Part shown: in pieces, positions 15,634-23,077 of the stretch
Layout of the letters: each line of letters starts with the position of its first letter
How positions within the stretch are numbered: the first letter of the stretch is position 1
Source: SXRF01 sp964624555
GTDB lineage: Bacteria; Pseudomonadota; Alphaproteobacteria; Rickettsiales; SXRF01
DNA length: 29,213 bases
Reading direction: 5' to 3'
Assembly: GCA_964624555.1 (NCBI GenBank)
Contig: CAZUXB010000028.1
Coordinates: 1 to 29,213, forward strand
The notes under the pieces: model-generated
What the model saw: the letters and a program-made list of their open reading frames with translations, nothing else
What the model was told of the DNA's origin: nothing
Databases searched by the model: none
Program-made: the position numbers and the translations under genes

Positions 15634-16338
15634 ATGGCCAGCAAAATGAGTCGCGATACGGCCTTGTTCTTTCATTATATATTTGATCAATTGTTTCCTC
15701 CGATCGTGCGCGATACCAAATGGATAATGTCTATTCCTTTATGGGTAATGTTCCGCCACCGCTACAAACATTACCTGAATTTCAAGGAAATAGCGTTCAC
15801 TCTCAGCGAAGATGAATTTCGCGGTTTTTACCGTATGGTAAGCGACACCGCTCTGGAACGTGAAACAGACCTGAACAGGGCATCTATTGATAAAATAATG
15901 ATGCATGTAACCGGTATAAAAGTTCTAGATGTTGGCTGCGGACGTGGTTTTTTAGCCGATATTCTCAGTAAGCATCATGAAGTATCGGCAGTAGATATAG
16001 TGGTCCCACCAGCCATACGGGAAAGATTTCCCCAAGTGAAATTTTATGAAGATAATGTTGAAACCTTACCTTTTTCTGACAAGGAATTTGATACGGTGGT
16101 ATGCACCCATACGCTGGAACATGTACGCAACATGCACCTCGCCGTTCAGGAGCTAAGACGGGTCGGAAAAAAACTTATAATTATAGTACCAAAGCAAAGG
16201 CCGTATAAATACACTTTTGATTTGCACCTAAATTTCTTCCCTTATGTCTACTCACTTCTTTCTGTAATGGGCAAGATCCAGGGTGAAGTCGTTTGCGAGG
16301 ATATAGATGATGATATTTTCTACATGGAAATCACTTAA
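15634..16338 (+). CDS. Class I SAM-dependent methyltransferase
   Basis: 234 residues. A Rossmann-fold methyltransferase with motif I VLDVGCGRGFLAD (about 97-109), acidic D121 at the end of strand 2 (VSAVDIV), VETLPFSDKEFDTVVCTHTLEHV (Methyltransf_11 pattern, quoted in part) and a following strand KKLIIIVPKQRP. An extra N-terminal region of about 80 residues, with hydrophobic stretches FFHYIFDQLFPPIV and WIMSIPLWVMF, may bind membrane. AAGGAG at about 15623-15628 and the adjacent ATG make the start certain. Substrate not deducible; its position between a membrane phosphatase-like protein and a DUF2079 protein suggests a lipid or glycan target. Confidence 0.88.
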   Translation: MASKMSRDTALFFHYIFDQLFPPIVRDTKWIMSIPLWVMFRHRYKHYLNFKEIAFTLSEDEFRGFYRMVSDTALERETDLNRASIDKIMMHVTGIKVLDVGCGRGFLADILSKHHEVSAVDIVVPPAIRERFPQVKFYEDNVETLPFSDKEFDTVVCTHTLEHVRNMHLAVQELRRVGKKLIIIVPKQRPYKYTFDLHLNFFPYVYSLLSVMGKIQGEVVCEDIDDDIFYMEIT

Positions 16339-17909
16339 TGACCAAATTTTTCCACTCCTACAAAATCCTGTTTATACTACTGGCATTATTAGCGGCGCAC
16401 ACCGCCCTGACCTATAGTTTCTCTGTTACGCGTTTTTATGAACTCAAAGCCTCAGGAACAGACGGCAAAGCCTTTGAACAACTGTTATATAATATAACCA
16501 ATGGGGAAGGCATAAGTTCTACCATAGCCCCGCCCCATATTCTCCAATCATGGCTTGGGATACATTTTTCACCAGTACTGTATGTTGTGACGCCAATATA
16601 TTACCTATTCCCGCATATAGAAATACTATTATTCATCCATAGCTTTTTTATCGCCCTCGCCGCAATTCCCCTGTTTTTTGCAGCACAAATAATATTCAAG
16701 TCACAATTACAGGCCTTAGCAATCTCCATATTTTACCTGATAAATCCCTTCGTAGTAAATGCTGGTTTATGGGACTTTCATGAAATAGCTTTTGCACCGT
16801 TTCTTATATCGCTAATGCTGTGGGCAATAGTAAAAAAGAACAAAATATTATTAGTTATGTTCTGCCTGTTATTGCTCTGCGTCAAAGAACATTACGGACT
16901 TGCCGTATTCGGTTCCGGACTTTTATGGGCATGGCACTGGCGTGAACCAAAATTTGGCTTAACGATTGCCGTTACCGGATTGACGGCATTTATAATAATC
17001 ATCAAAATTATTATGCCCTATTTCAGCCCAATAGGAGCCGCAGCAATGATTGGTGAAGGTTCAGCTATAGATCGCTTTAGCTGGCTGTACCACCCCTTAG
17101 ACGATATGCAATTGCTCGGCAAAAGGATATCGGACGCTATATTTTATATCATATTATTGCTCTTTGCCTTTCTGGCACTTCCACTGTTCAGTTTTGTATG
17201 GCTATTCCCAGCGGCTGCAGACGGAATTATCAATATGCTTGCCAATGAGGATATGATGCGACATCCAAGCTCCTATCATAGCGCAGCTATAATCCCTGTT
17301 CTGCTTATCGCCTATAGCCAGACCATTGCCTGGAAATATAATACCTACACCAACATCAAGCGCAGGGAAATACTTGCCGCTACCGCAGTAATGGTGCTAG
17401 CTTTTTCTTATAATTTTATCGCCCTGCCCTTTTTCCCAAACAACACCTGGGAACTTTCCGGGCCGCGATTCTCACTTTCTGAGAAGGATAAAAACGCTGA
17501 TAATGAAATAGTAAAAATAATCGGCGAAAACACCAGCATTTCCGCCCAGAGCAATATATTGCCGCACATACCGGTACGCCGTGAAATGTACATGTTCCCC
17601 AATGGAATCGAAAAATCTGAATATATAATACTAAATACCAGCAACCCTTTTACCGGAAAATCCAATGTCTTTGGCCTGCCCTATTTCAGCCGGTATACCG
17701 ACATGTATTTCAGTGCTTTTTATGAGTTGCTTGATGACAAAAATTTTGGCGTGGTTTTTTATCAGGATAACTGGCTGCTGTTCAAGCGCGGGGCAGAGAA
17801 CAGGCAGGATGTTGTTGAGCAGGTAAAAGAAGACGTTTATAAATTACAGGAAAAAATTGAAGCGCTGGATAAACGTAAGATCGTTATCCAACCTTCTCAT
17901 CCGCAGTAG
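16338..17909 (+). CDS. DUF2079 polytopic membrane protein (GT-C-like)
   Basis: 523 residues with about 9-11 membrane segments in the first 360 residues and a soluble C-terminal domain. DUF2079 phrases are clear: GTDGKAFEQLLYN, HFSPVLYVVTPIYYLFP, NAGLWDFHEIAFAPFLI and LLCVKEHYGLAVFGSGL. The family looks like GT-C glycosyltransferases, with acidic residues in the first extracytoplasmic loop, but no member's reaction is assigned as far as I know. The start overlaps the methyltransferase stop by one base (TAATG). The gene ends in a 26-base overlap with the convergent ntrX. Last member of the four-gene set. Confidence 0.87.
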   Translation: MTKFFHSYKILFILLALLAAHTALTYSFSVTRFYELKASGTDGKAFEQLLYNITNGEGISSTIAPPHILQSWLGIHFSPVLYVVTPIYYLFPHIEILLFIHSFFIALAAIPLFFAAQIIFKSQLQALAISIFYLINPFVVNAGLWDFHEIAFAPFLISLMLWAIVKKNKILLVMFCLLLLCVKEHYGLAVFGSGLLWAWHWREPKFGLTIAVTGLTAFIIIIKIIMPYFSPIGAAAMIGEGSAIDRFSWLYHPLDDMQLLGKRISDAIFYIILLLFAFLALPLFSFVWLFPAAADGIINMLANEDMMRHPSSYHSAAIIPVLLIAYSQTIAWKYNTYTNIKRREILAATAVMVLAFSYNFIALPFFPNNTWELSGPRFSLSEKDKNADNEIVKIIGENTSISAQSNILPHIPVRREMYMFPNGIEKSEYIILNTSNPFTGKSNVFGLPYFSRYTDMYFSAFYELLDDKNFGVVFYQDNWLLFKRGAENRQDVVEQVKEDVYKLQEKIEALDKRKIVIQPSHPQ

Positions 17910-19275
17910 TTATACCAAGCAATTTCAGCTTGCGGTGCAGGGCCGAACGCTCCATACCTACAAATACCGAAGTACGCGATATATTGCCGCCAAAACGCTC
18001 TATTTGCGCTGCCAGATACTGCTTTTCGAAAAGCTCGCGGGCATCACGCAATACCATCGACATAATATCAGCATTAGTTTCCGGGCGGGCCAGAACCGGG
18101 TTTGAGGTAAGTATTTCCGGCGGTAATTCGTCAGCAGTGATCGAATCAGAACGGCCTGTGGTCATAATAATCAGCCACTCCATCATATTACGCAACTGGC
18201 GCACATTACCCGGCCATGAATAGGCCTGTAACATAACTGTTGCTTCCTGTGATAGTGAACGGACCGGCAAGCCCGACATCTCAGCAGCACGCTTCAGGAA
18301 ATAGCTGCACAGCTCCGGTATATCTTCACGGCGCTCCTTAAGTGACGGTATCCTTACCGGCACAACATTAAGGCGGTAATATAAATCTTCACGGAAACGC
18401 CCTTCGGCAATTTCATTCTCAAGGTTATGGTTGCTGGCTGAAATAACACGCACATCAACTTCCACGCGCTGCTTGCCACGCTGCCGGATAAAACCCTGGT
18501 CCTGCAATGCGCGCAGCATCTTACCCTGGGTTTCCAGCGGCATGTCCATCACCTCATCAATGAACAAAGTGCCGTTATGGGCACGCTCGAAAAGGCCAAG
18601 CTTTTCCGCGCCACCGGTCGGGTTATTATCTTCAACTCCGAATAGTTCCGCTTCGACCCTGTCCGCCGACAGACCGGATGCGTTCATAACCACAAAATTG
18701 CCGGAAGCACGCGGTGAACGGGCATGGATAAGGCGGGCAAACATCTCTTTACCAGTTCCGGCAGCACCAGTAATTAAAACCCTGCTGGCAGTCGGGGCAA
18801 TTTTTTCCAAGGTCTGGCGCAATTGCTGGGTAACGTGCGAGGAGCCATTAAGCTGCATTTCGAATTTACCACGGGTTTTAAGCTCGCTGTTTTCACTACG
18901 CAATTTGGCATTTTCCAGAGCACGGGCAACCACCAGCAGCAGACGGTCTTCTTTGAAAGGTTTCTCGATAAAATCATAGGCACCCATCTTAATGGCAGAA
19001 ACTGCCGTTTCTATATTACCGTGGCCACTTATCATGATAACCGGAATATGGGGGTATTTTTTCTTTACCAGCTCTAAAATACCAAGCCCATCAAGCTCGC
19101 TCCCCTGCAACCAGATATCAAGGATAAGAACAGAAGGAACCCGCTCCGCCAGCGCCCTGAAAGCTGAATCGCTGTTATGGGCCATGCGCGTATTATATTT
19201 CGCGTCTTTTAAAATATCAGATATTAATCCACGGATGTCGGCTTCATCATCAACTATCAGAATGTCTGCGGTCAT
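17884..19275 (-). CDS. ntrX: NtrX-type response regulator, AAA+ domain without GAFTGA loop
   Basis: 463 residues: receiver domain (1-120) with phosphoacceptor D53 and K105; AAA+ domain with Walker A GAAGTGKE (about 170-177) and Walker B LFIDE (about 237-241); C-terminal Fis-type helix-turn-helix (about 412-453, NISRTSVFVGMERSALHRKL). The sigma-54-contacting GAFTGA sequence, expected after ELFG, is replaced by VEDNNPTGGAE (about 214-224), so it is unlikely to activate sigma-54 polymerase in the standard way. Loss of this motif is known in alphaproteobacterial NtrX. The partner is NtrY, encoded upstream but separated by a four-helix-bundle gene. The ATG at 19275 overlaps that gene's TGA (ATGA); AGAGG lies 5 bases before it. 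Confidence 0.95.
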   Translation of the reverse strand: MTADILIVDDEADIRGLISDILKDAKYNTRMAHNSDSAFRALAERVPSVLILDIWLQGSELDGLGILELVKKKYPHIPVIMISGHGNIETAVSAIKMGAYDFIEKPFKEDRLLLVVARALENAKLRSENSELKTRGKFEMQLNGSSHVTQQLRQTLEKIAPTASRVLITGAAGTGKEMFARLIHARSPRASGNFVVMNASGLSADRVEAELFGVEDNNPTGGAEKLGLFERAHNGTLFIDEVMDMPLETQGKMLRALQDQGFIRQRGKQRVEVDVRVISASNHNLENEIAEGRFREDLYYRLNVVPVRIPSLKERREDIPELCSYFLKRAAEMSGLPVRSLSQEATVMLQAYSWPGNVRQLRNMMEWLIIMTTGRSDSITADELPPEILTSNPVLARPETNADIMSMVLRDARELFEKQYLAAQIERFGGNISRTSVFVGMERSALHRKLKLLGITTADEKVG

Positions 19276-19688
19276 ATTGCCTCTAGTGGTAAGTGGTGAG
19301 TGATGAGTGGTGAGTCAGAAGAAGAAACTAATTTTTTTTGTAGTGATTTTTGCAAGCCATTAACCATGCGACCTACCTCATCCGCACTATCTCTTATTAT
19401 CGTAAGATTTTCTGTATTTATAAAACCAAGATTTTTAGCGATAACAAGCTGTGTTTGCAATTCTGCCAGAGAACCATTGCTGATACTTAGGAACCTCAGA
19501 AAATCTCTTGTACTTTCGCGTGAACACCCTTCTGCAATATTGCTTGGAATAGAAACTGCCGCCCTGCGAATTTGCGCAGTAAGACCATATATCTCTTCTT
19601 TGGGAAAAGAAGCAGTGTAGTTGTAAACCTGGGTCACAAGATCCACAGATTTCTGCCATACCTTCAATTCTTCAAAATAATGTGCCAT
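19272..19688 (-). CDS. Four-helix-bundle protein of the 23S rRNA intervening-sequence (S23/IVP) family
   Basis: 138 residues, of which about 1-118 match the TIGR02436-type family: MAHYFEELKVWQKSVDLV, SIPSNIAEGCSRESTRDFLRFL and GSLAELQTQLVIAKNLG are its hallmarks. Family members were first seen inside 23S rRNA intervening sequences and also occur as stand-alone genes; their job is unknown. The last residues (DSPLITHHLPLEAI) are encoded by the AGTGGTAAGTGGTGAG repeat rather than by the domain. AAGGAA precedes the ATG at 19688. The gene sits between ntrY and ntrX, an otherwise adjacent pair, and its stop overlaps the ntrX start. Confidence 0.92.
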   Translation of the reverse strand: MAHYFEELKVWQKSVDLVTQVYNYTASFPKEEIYGLTAQIRRAAVSIPSNIAEGCSRESTRDFLRFLSISNGSLAELQTQLVIAKNLGFINTENLTIIRDSADEVGRMVNGLQKSLQKKLVSSSDSPLITHHLPLEAI

Positions 19689-19723
19689 TGGTTCCTTGTC
19701 TTACCACTATATACTTACCACTA
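19284..19723. mobile_element. Putative insertion cassette carrying the four-helix-bundle gene, with inverted terminal repeats
   Basis: TAGTGGTAAGT at 19284-19294 and its exact complement ACTTACCACTA at 19713-19723 bracket the gene. More diverged copies lie just inside (AAGTGGTGAGTGATGAGTGG at 19292-19311; TTACCACT at 19701-19708). The right copy supplies the ntrY stop codon and the left lies 9 bases before the ntrX start. No transposase is encoded, so movement would need help in trans. A solo copy of the repeat is found upstream of aspS (5034-5065). Confidence 0.6.
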
Positions 19724-21922
19724 ATTTGTTGCTCTTATATCACAGTGTTGCAAAAAAGAAAGCGTTACTTTTGCTCCGCCAGTTGTAACATTATCTAATT
19801 TTATCAACCCATTATGATCATCTATGATTTTTTTGACGATAGAAAGTCCAAGCCCAGTTCCCTTGGTGCGTGTGGTAACATAAGGCTCCAGCATTTTGTT
19901 AATATCGTTGGATTTAAAGCCAATCCCATTATCTTCAATTATAATATTTAATTTTTCTGGCTCCTGCTCAACAGTAACGGCAATACGGCCTTTTTGCTCA
20001 CGATCCCCGCACTCATCAATAGCTTCTGCAGAGTTTTTAAGCAGGTTGGTCATTACCTGAGTCATCTGCCTTTCGTCACAGTTCAAAAATACAGGTTTAT
20101 CCGGGAGGTTGAGTATGAAATCATAATTCGGGCAGGTAACCTGCGCAGAAAATACTGCTTTTCTTACCAGGGCCGTTATATCCTCATTAACAAAATTCAC
20201 AGTAGGCATTTTTGCGAAGGAAACAAATTCATCAACCATCTTGCCGATATCCGCAACATGCTTGGTTATAGTATCCGCATATTTAACAAAATTTTCCTCT
20301 TCTTCAGTGATAAATTTCAGGTATTTTTTCTTGAGGCGTTCCGCCGAAAGCTGGATAGGAGTCAACGGGTTTTTGATTTCATGGGCAACACGCCGCGCCA
20401 CATCGGCCCACGCCGCGCTGCGCTGTGCTGCAACTAACGGAGTTATGTCATCAAAGGTAACTATGAAACCTTCAATATCACTCCCTGTATGTTCAACGGT
20501 AACCCGCACATGCAAGGTTATGGATTTTTCATTATTGCCCAGTGTCACCGTACCTTCGGCCACATCGTTATACATTTTTTCCGCTGTGGAAAGAAGGTCG
20601 GAAATATCAGGCAGGAAAAGGTCGATATGCTCCCCCTCAACAAGCACTTTATTAACCCTGTCCAGAATGGCGGCTGAAGAACGGTTGTAAAGCGTGAGTT
20701 TTTTGTCCCGGTCAAAGGCAATAACCCCGGCCGATACTCCGGAAAGGACATTTTCAGTGAATCTCCTGCGCTCATCAAGCCTGCGGTTAGCATCTATAAG
20801 CTCACCGCGCTGCGCTTCCAACTGCTCTGTCATACGGTTAAAACTACGGCTTAGGGTACCGAATTCATCTTTGCCGGTAGCATCTGCGATCCTGGCACTG
20901 AAATCACCACCCCGCACCCGCTCCGCTGCCTGCACCAGATAACGTATCGGGCGGGTAAGTCGCGAGGCAAAAACCATCCCGTACCACACCGAGCATATAA
21001 GCAGTAATAACGCCAGAGAAATAAATACGATAGAAAAGGTTACCTGCAGGCGGTCAAGCTGGCTCTTTAAATTCTCATACTCACCAACTGCACCCTGCGC
21101 ACTTTGCATATGTGCAATTGCCTTGCTGTCTATCAAACGCCCCACCATGAGGTAACCGTCAATTATGGCGGGTATCTTTATCAGGGCACGTACCTTATCA
21201 TCATCCGTGGTCATAATAACCACCTCACCTTTTGCAGCACGATCCAGCACATCCTGCGATATGGTCTCAAAGGCAAGGGCATAGCTGAACCTGCCTTGCG
21301 CTATAATACGGTTGCGCTGTATAACCACCGCTTCCGTAAGAACCCGGAGCGCCGATTGCGTCACTACCGCCTGGTTAAATTCAGCCGGATTAGAAAACAC
21401 CAAATCAGCCACCTGGTTTAGATCGCCAGCCATGGCAATAGCATCAGCGCGGATATTTTCCTTATGCTCGGCAAGATAGGCTTCGGCAACCGCCCGTGAC
21501 TCTTCAACCGTGCGCTGCACCCGCTCATTGAACCAGGTCTGGATGCCGATATTAAAAAACAATGCCGAAAAAACCGAAACAATAATCGCCGGTGAAATCG
21601 TCACCAGACTGAACATCAATATTATCCGCTTTTGCAGCTTTGAGTCAGATGCACCAAGCCGCATGGTCCGCCATAACCAGAAAATACGCGCCGAAATTAT
21701 AATAATTATCAGCGCAAAAAGGCCAACATTGACCGAAAGCAGGGTCATTATCCGCCTCGGTTTCATCTCGAAATTGGTGGGGGCATTATCAATTATGTTA
21801 TAGGTTATGATCAGGGAAACACAGACCGAAAGCACAATTATGGCCAAAAAATTCCGGCGCAGCCAGGCAAAGGCTGATTGCGCAGTAAAACGGCTGGGAG
21901 GTAGTGAATTTTGCTCGGACAT
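19721..21922 (-). CDS. ntrY: NtrY-type transmembrane sensor histidine kinase
   Basis: 733 residues. Four membrane segments (about 25-42, 58-84, 100-124, 295-319) flank an extracytoplasmic sensor of about 165 residues. HAMP domain about 320-373 (RLTRPIRYLVQAAERVRGGDF), PAS-like domain about 385-500, dimerisation/phosphoacceptor H514 in VARRVAHEIKNPLTPIQLSAERL, N-box around N627-N630, G1 DNGIGF (664-669) and G2 GTGLGL (688-693). NtrY kinases act with NtrX in nitrogen, redox and envelope responses of alphaproteobacteria; the signal here is unknown. The TAG stop lies within the inverted repeat of the downstream cassette. It is preceded by brnTA, unusual for this locus. Confidence 0.95.
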   Translation of the reverse strand: MSEQNSLPPSRFTAQSAFAWLRRNFLAIIVLSVCVSLIITYNIIDNAPTNFEMKPRRIMTLLSVNVGLFALIIIIISARIFWLWRTMRLGASDSKLQKRIILMFSLVTISPAIIVSVFSALFFNIGIQTWFNERVQRTVEESRAVAEAYLAEHKENIRADAIAMAGDLNQVADLVFSNPAEFNQAVVTQSALRVLTEAVVIQRNRIIAQGRFSYALAFETISQDVLDRAAKGEVVIMTTDDDKVRALIKIPAIIDGYLMVGRLIDSKAIAHMQSAQGAVGEYENLKSQLDRLQVTFSIVFISLALLLLICSVWYGMVFASRLTRPIRYLVQAAERVRGGDFSARIADATGKDEFGTLSRSFNRMTEQLEAQRGELIDANRRLDERRRFTENVLSGVSAGVIAFDRDKKLTLYNRSSAAILDRVNKVLVEGEHIDLFLPDISDLLSTAEKMYNDVAEGTVTLGNNEKSITLHVRVTVEHTGSDIEGFIVTFDDITPLVAAQRSAAWADVARRVAHEIKNPLTPIQLSAERLKKKYLKFITEEEENFVKYADTITKHVADIGKMVDEFVSFAKMPTVNFVNEDITALVRKAVFSAQVTCPNYDFILNLPDKPVFLNCDERQMTQVMTNLLKNSAEAIDECGDREQKGRIAVTVEQEPEKLNIIIEDNGIGFKSNDINKMLEPYVTTRTKGTGLGLSIVKKIIDDHNGLIKLDNVTTGGAKVTLSFLQHCDIRATN

Positions 21923-21988
21923 AAAAATAACTTATCTAAATCAATAAGTCTTGTCCAGCCATCCCGTGGCAATTAGGTGCGCGGTACA

Positions 21989-22306
21989 TTACTTGGAAGA
22001 AGTAGACTGCATATAAGAGCGTAGAATAGAATTTATCCTGGTCTGGTATCCTTTTCCGTCTTTCTTCAACCAATCCAACAAATCAGCATCCAGTCTAATA
22101 TGAATATCTTTCTTTTTGTCAGGAAGACCAATAATTACCGTACCCCAATCTATAGGCATTACATCATCTTCTGCATTTATAGAAGCTTCAAGCTCAGCCT
22201 CCGTCATCTTTCCAACACGTGCCCAATCGGTCCGGTCAGCACCTTGCTCAATCAAATGCTCTATTTCACTTGCCGAATAATTGACTATATTTTCTTTTTT
22301 CTTCAT
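21989..22306 (-). CDS. brnA: BrnA-type antitoxin
   Basis: 105 residues of the BrnA_antitoxin family. TDWARVGKMTEAELEASI and PIDWGTVIIGLP are the family core, followed by the ribbon-helix-helix DNA-binding end HIRLDADLLDWLKKDGKGYQTRINSILRSYM (about 70-98, quoted in part). It neutralises BrnT and represses its own operon. A strong AAGGAGG lies about 8 bases before the ATG at 22306, which supports this start although it overlaps the brnT 3' end by 41 bases; such overlap is common in type II toxin-antitoxin pairs. ntrY follows after 66 bases. Confidence 0.93.
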   Translation of the reverse strand: MKKKENIVNYSASEIEHLIEQGADRTDWARVGKMTEAELEASINAEDDVMPIDWGTVIIGLPDKKKDIHIRLDADLLDWLKKDGKGYQTRINSILRSYMQSTSSK

Positions 22307-22535
22307 TCCTTGCCCTCCTTACTGAAATAATACGAATTTTATCTTTTCGTTTAGTCCAGATAATTGTAATTATTACATCGTCAATTATGCCAACACTTCC
22401 AAAACGCTCTTCACTTGATTTTGATGATGAAAATGTAAAAATTTTGCTTCCATCAAACAATCTTGTCGCCTTCAAGAAATCAATCCCATGCTTTGCAATG
22501 TTCTTTTCGCGCTTTTCTTCATCCCATTCGAACAT
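22266..22535 (-). CDS. brnT: BrnT-type ribonuclease toxin
   Basis: 89 residues, the normal size of BrnT (RelE-fold mRNA-cleaving toxin). Family features: FEWDEEKREKNIAKHGIDF at the N-terminus, EERFGSVGIID in the middle and KIRIISVRRARNEEKRKY at the C-terminus, the latter holding the Arg-rich catalytic end. The frame stays open upstream to 22742, but the family begins at MFEWD, so ATG 22535 is chosen. There is no Shine-Dalgarno. A -10 hexamer lies only 6 bases before the ATG, so a leaderless mRNA is likely. Confidence 0.93.
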   Translation of the reverse strand: MFEWDEEKREKNIAKHGIDFLKATRLFDGSKIFTFSSSKSSEERFGSVGIIDDVIITIIWTKRKDKIRIISVRRARNEEKRKYSQLFGK

Positions 22536-22541
22536 AGGGCT

Positions 22542-22571
22542 ATTATGTACATAATTTGTGTACATAGTCAA
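22542..22571 (-). promoter_or_regulatory. brnTA promoter with palindromic operator
   Basis: Read on the minus strand: TTGACT (22571-22566), an 18-base spacer and CATAAT (22547-22542). An inverted repeat ATGTACA / TGTACAT (22545-22551 and 22559-22565, 7-base spacer) covers the space between them and overlaps the -10. It is well placed for autorepression by the BrnA ribbon-helix-helix protein. The -35 overlaps the stop codon of the fis-like gene. Transcription would begin at about the A of the brnT ATG. Confidence 0.62.
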
Positions 22572-22846
22572 GTTAAAATACCCAAATCCTTGATTTTTTT
22601 CCGCAAGGTGTTGCGGTTTATACCCAGAACATAGGCGGCCTTCAACTGGTTTCCCTCGGTTGCCTTCAGGGTCATCTCGATAAGAGGTTTCTCCACCAGC
22701 GGTAAAATGCGAAAATACAAGCCCGATGGCGGCAGCCCGCAACCACTATGCGCAGCAAAATAACAACGCAGATGTTCCTGCACGTTATCCTGCAGGGTTT
22801 GAGGTTCAACCACTGATTTCTGGCTTATTTTGCTGCTGTTTTCCAT
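22568..22846 (-). CDS. Small Fis-type helix-turn-helix regulator
   Basis: 92 residues. The C-terminal 45 residues (LVEKPLIEMTLKATEGNQLKAAYVLGINRNTLRKKIKDLGI, quoted by its ends) are a Fis/NtrC-type DNA-binding domain: ATEGNQLKAAYVLGINRNTL is the helix-turn-helix. The N-terminal half (QTLQDNVQEHLRCYFAAH) is the Fis-like dimerisation part. Alphaproteobacteria carry such short Fis proteins near ntr genes. AGGATG lies about 6 bases before the ATG at 22846. It is the first gene of the leftward fis-brnTA-ntrY-ntrX row. Target genes are unknown. Confidence 0.88.
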   Translation of the reverse strand: MENSSKISQKSVVEPQTLQDNVQEHLRCYFAAHSGCGLPPSGLYFRILPLVEKPLIEMTLKATEGNQLKAAYVLGINRNTLRKKIKDLGILT

Positions 22847-22878
22847 TACACCATCCTGATTAGTACAAAAACACTAAG

Positions 22879-23042
22879 AGACTGTTTGAAAAGCTCCTGT
22901 TTATTTCGTCATTGCAAGACGCAGTCGAAGCAATCCAGATCTATCCACACGTGGATAATACTGGATTGCCGCGTCGCCAGCTTTCGCTAAAGCTACAGCG
23001 TGGCTCCTCGCAATGACGGTGAAGGAGATTTTTAAACAATCT
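22879..23042. repeat. 164-base nested palindromic element with 20-base terminal inverted repeats
   Basis: Outer ends AGACTGTTTGAAAAGCTCCT (22879-22898) and AGGAGATTTTTAAACAATCT (23023-23042) are complementary at 16 of 20 positions. Inside them a GTCATTGCAAGACGC..CCTCGCAATGAC palindrome (22908-23017) carries an inner hairpin GCAATCCAG..CTGGATTGC and an apex ATCCACACGTGGAT. It is MITE-like: no coding capacity, strong secondary structure. It separates the fis-like gene from the unknown gene 23078-23782. Confidence 0.85.
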
Positions 23043-23077
23043 GTAACACAGGATAGAATATTTTGGAATGTTATTGT

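Noticed and set aside
22536..22742. Upstream extension of the BrnT frame by 69 residues
   Set aside because: It runs antisense-like through the fis gene in another frame; BrnT proteins begin at MFEWD and a promoter lies in between.
22942..22962. TATCCACA / TTATCCACG inverted pair resembling DnaA boxes
   Set aside because: It forms the apex of a repeat element, and a similar ATCCACATGTGGAT occurs in the terminator-like palindrome at 2482-2505; no cluster of boxes or AT-rich unwinding region is present.
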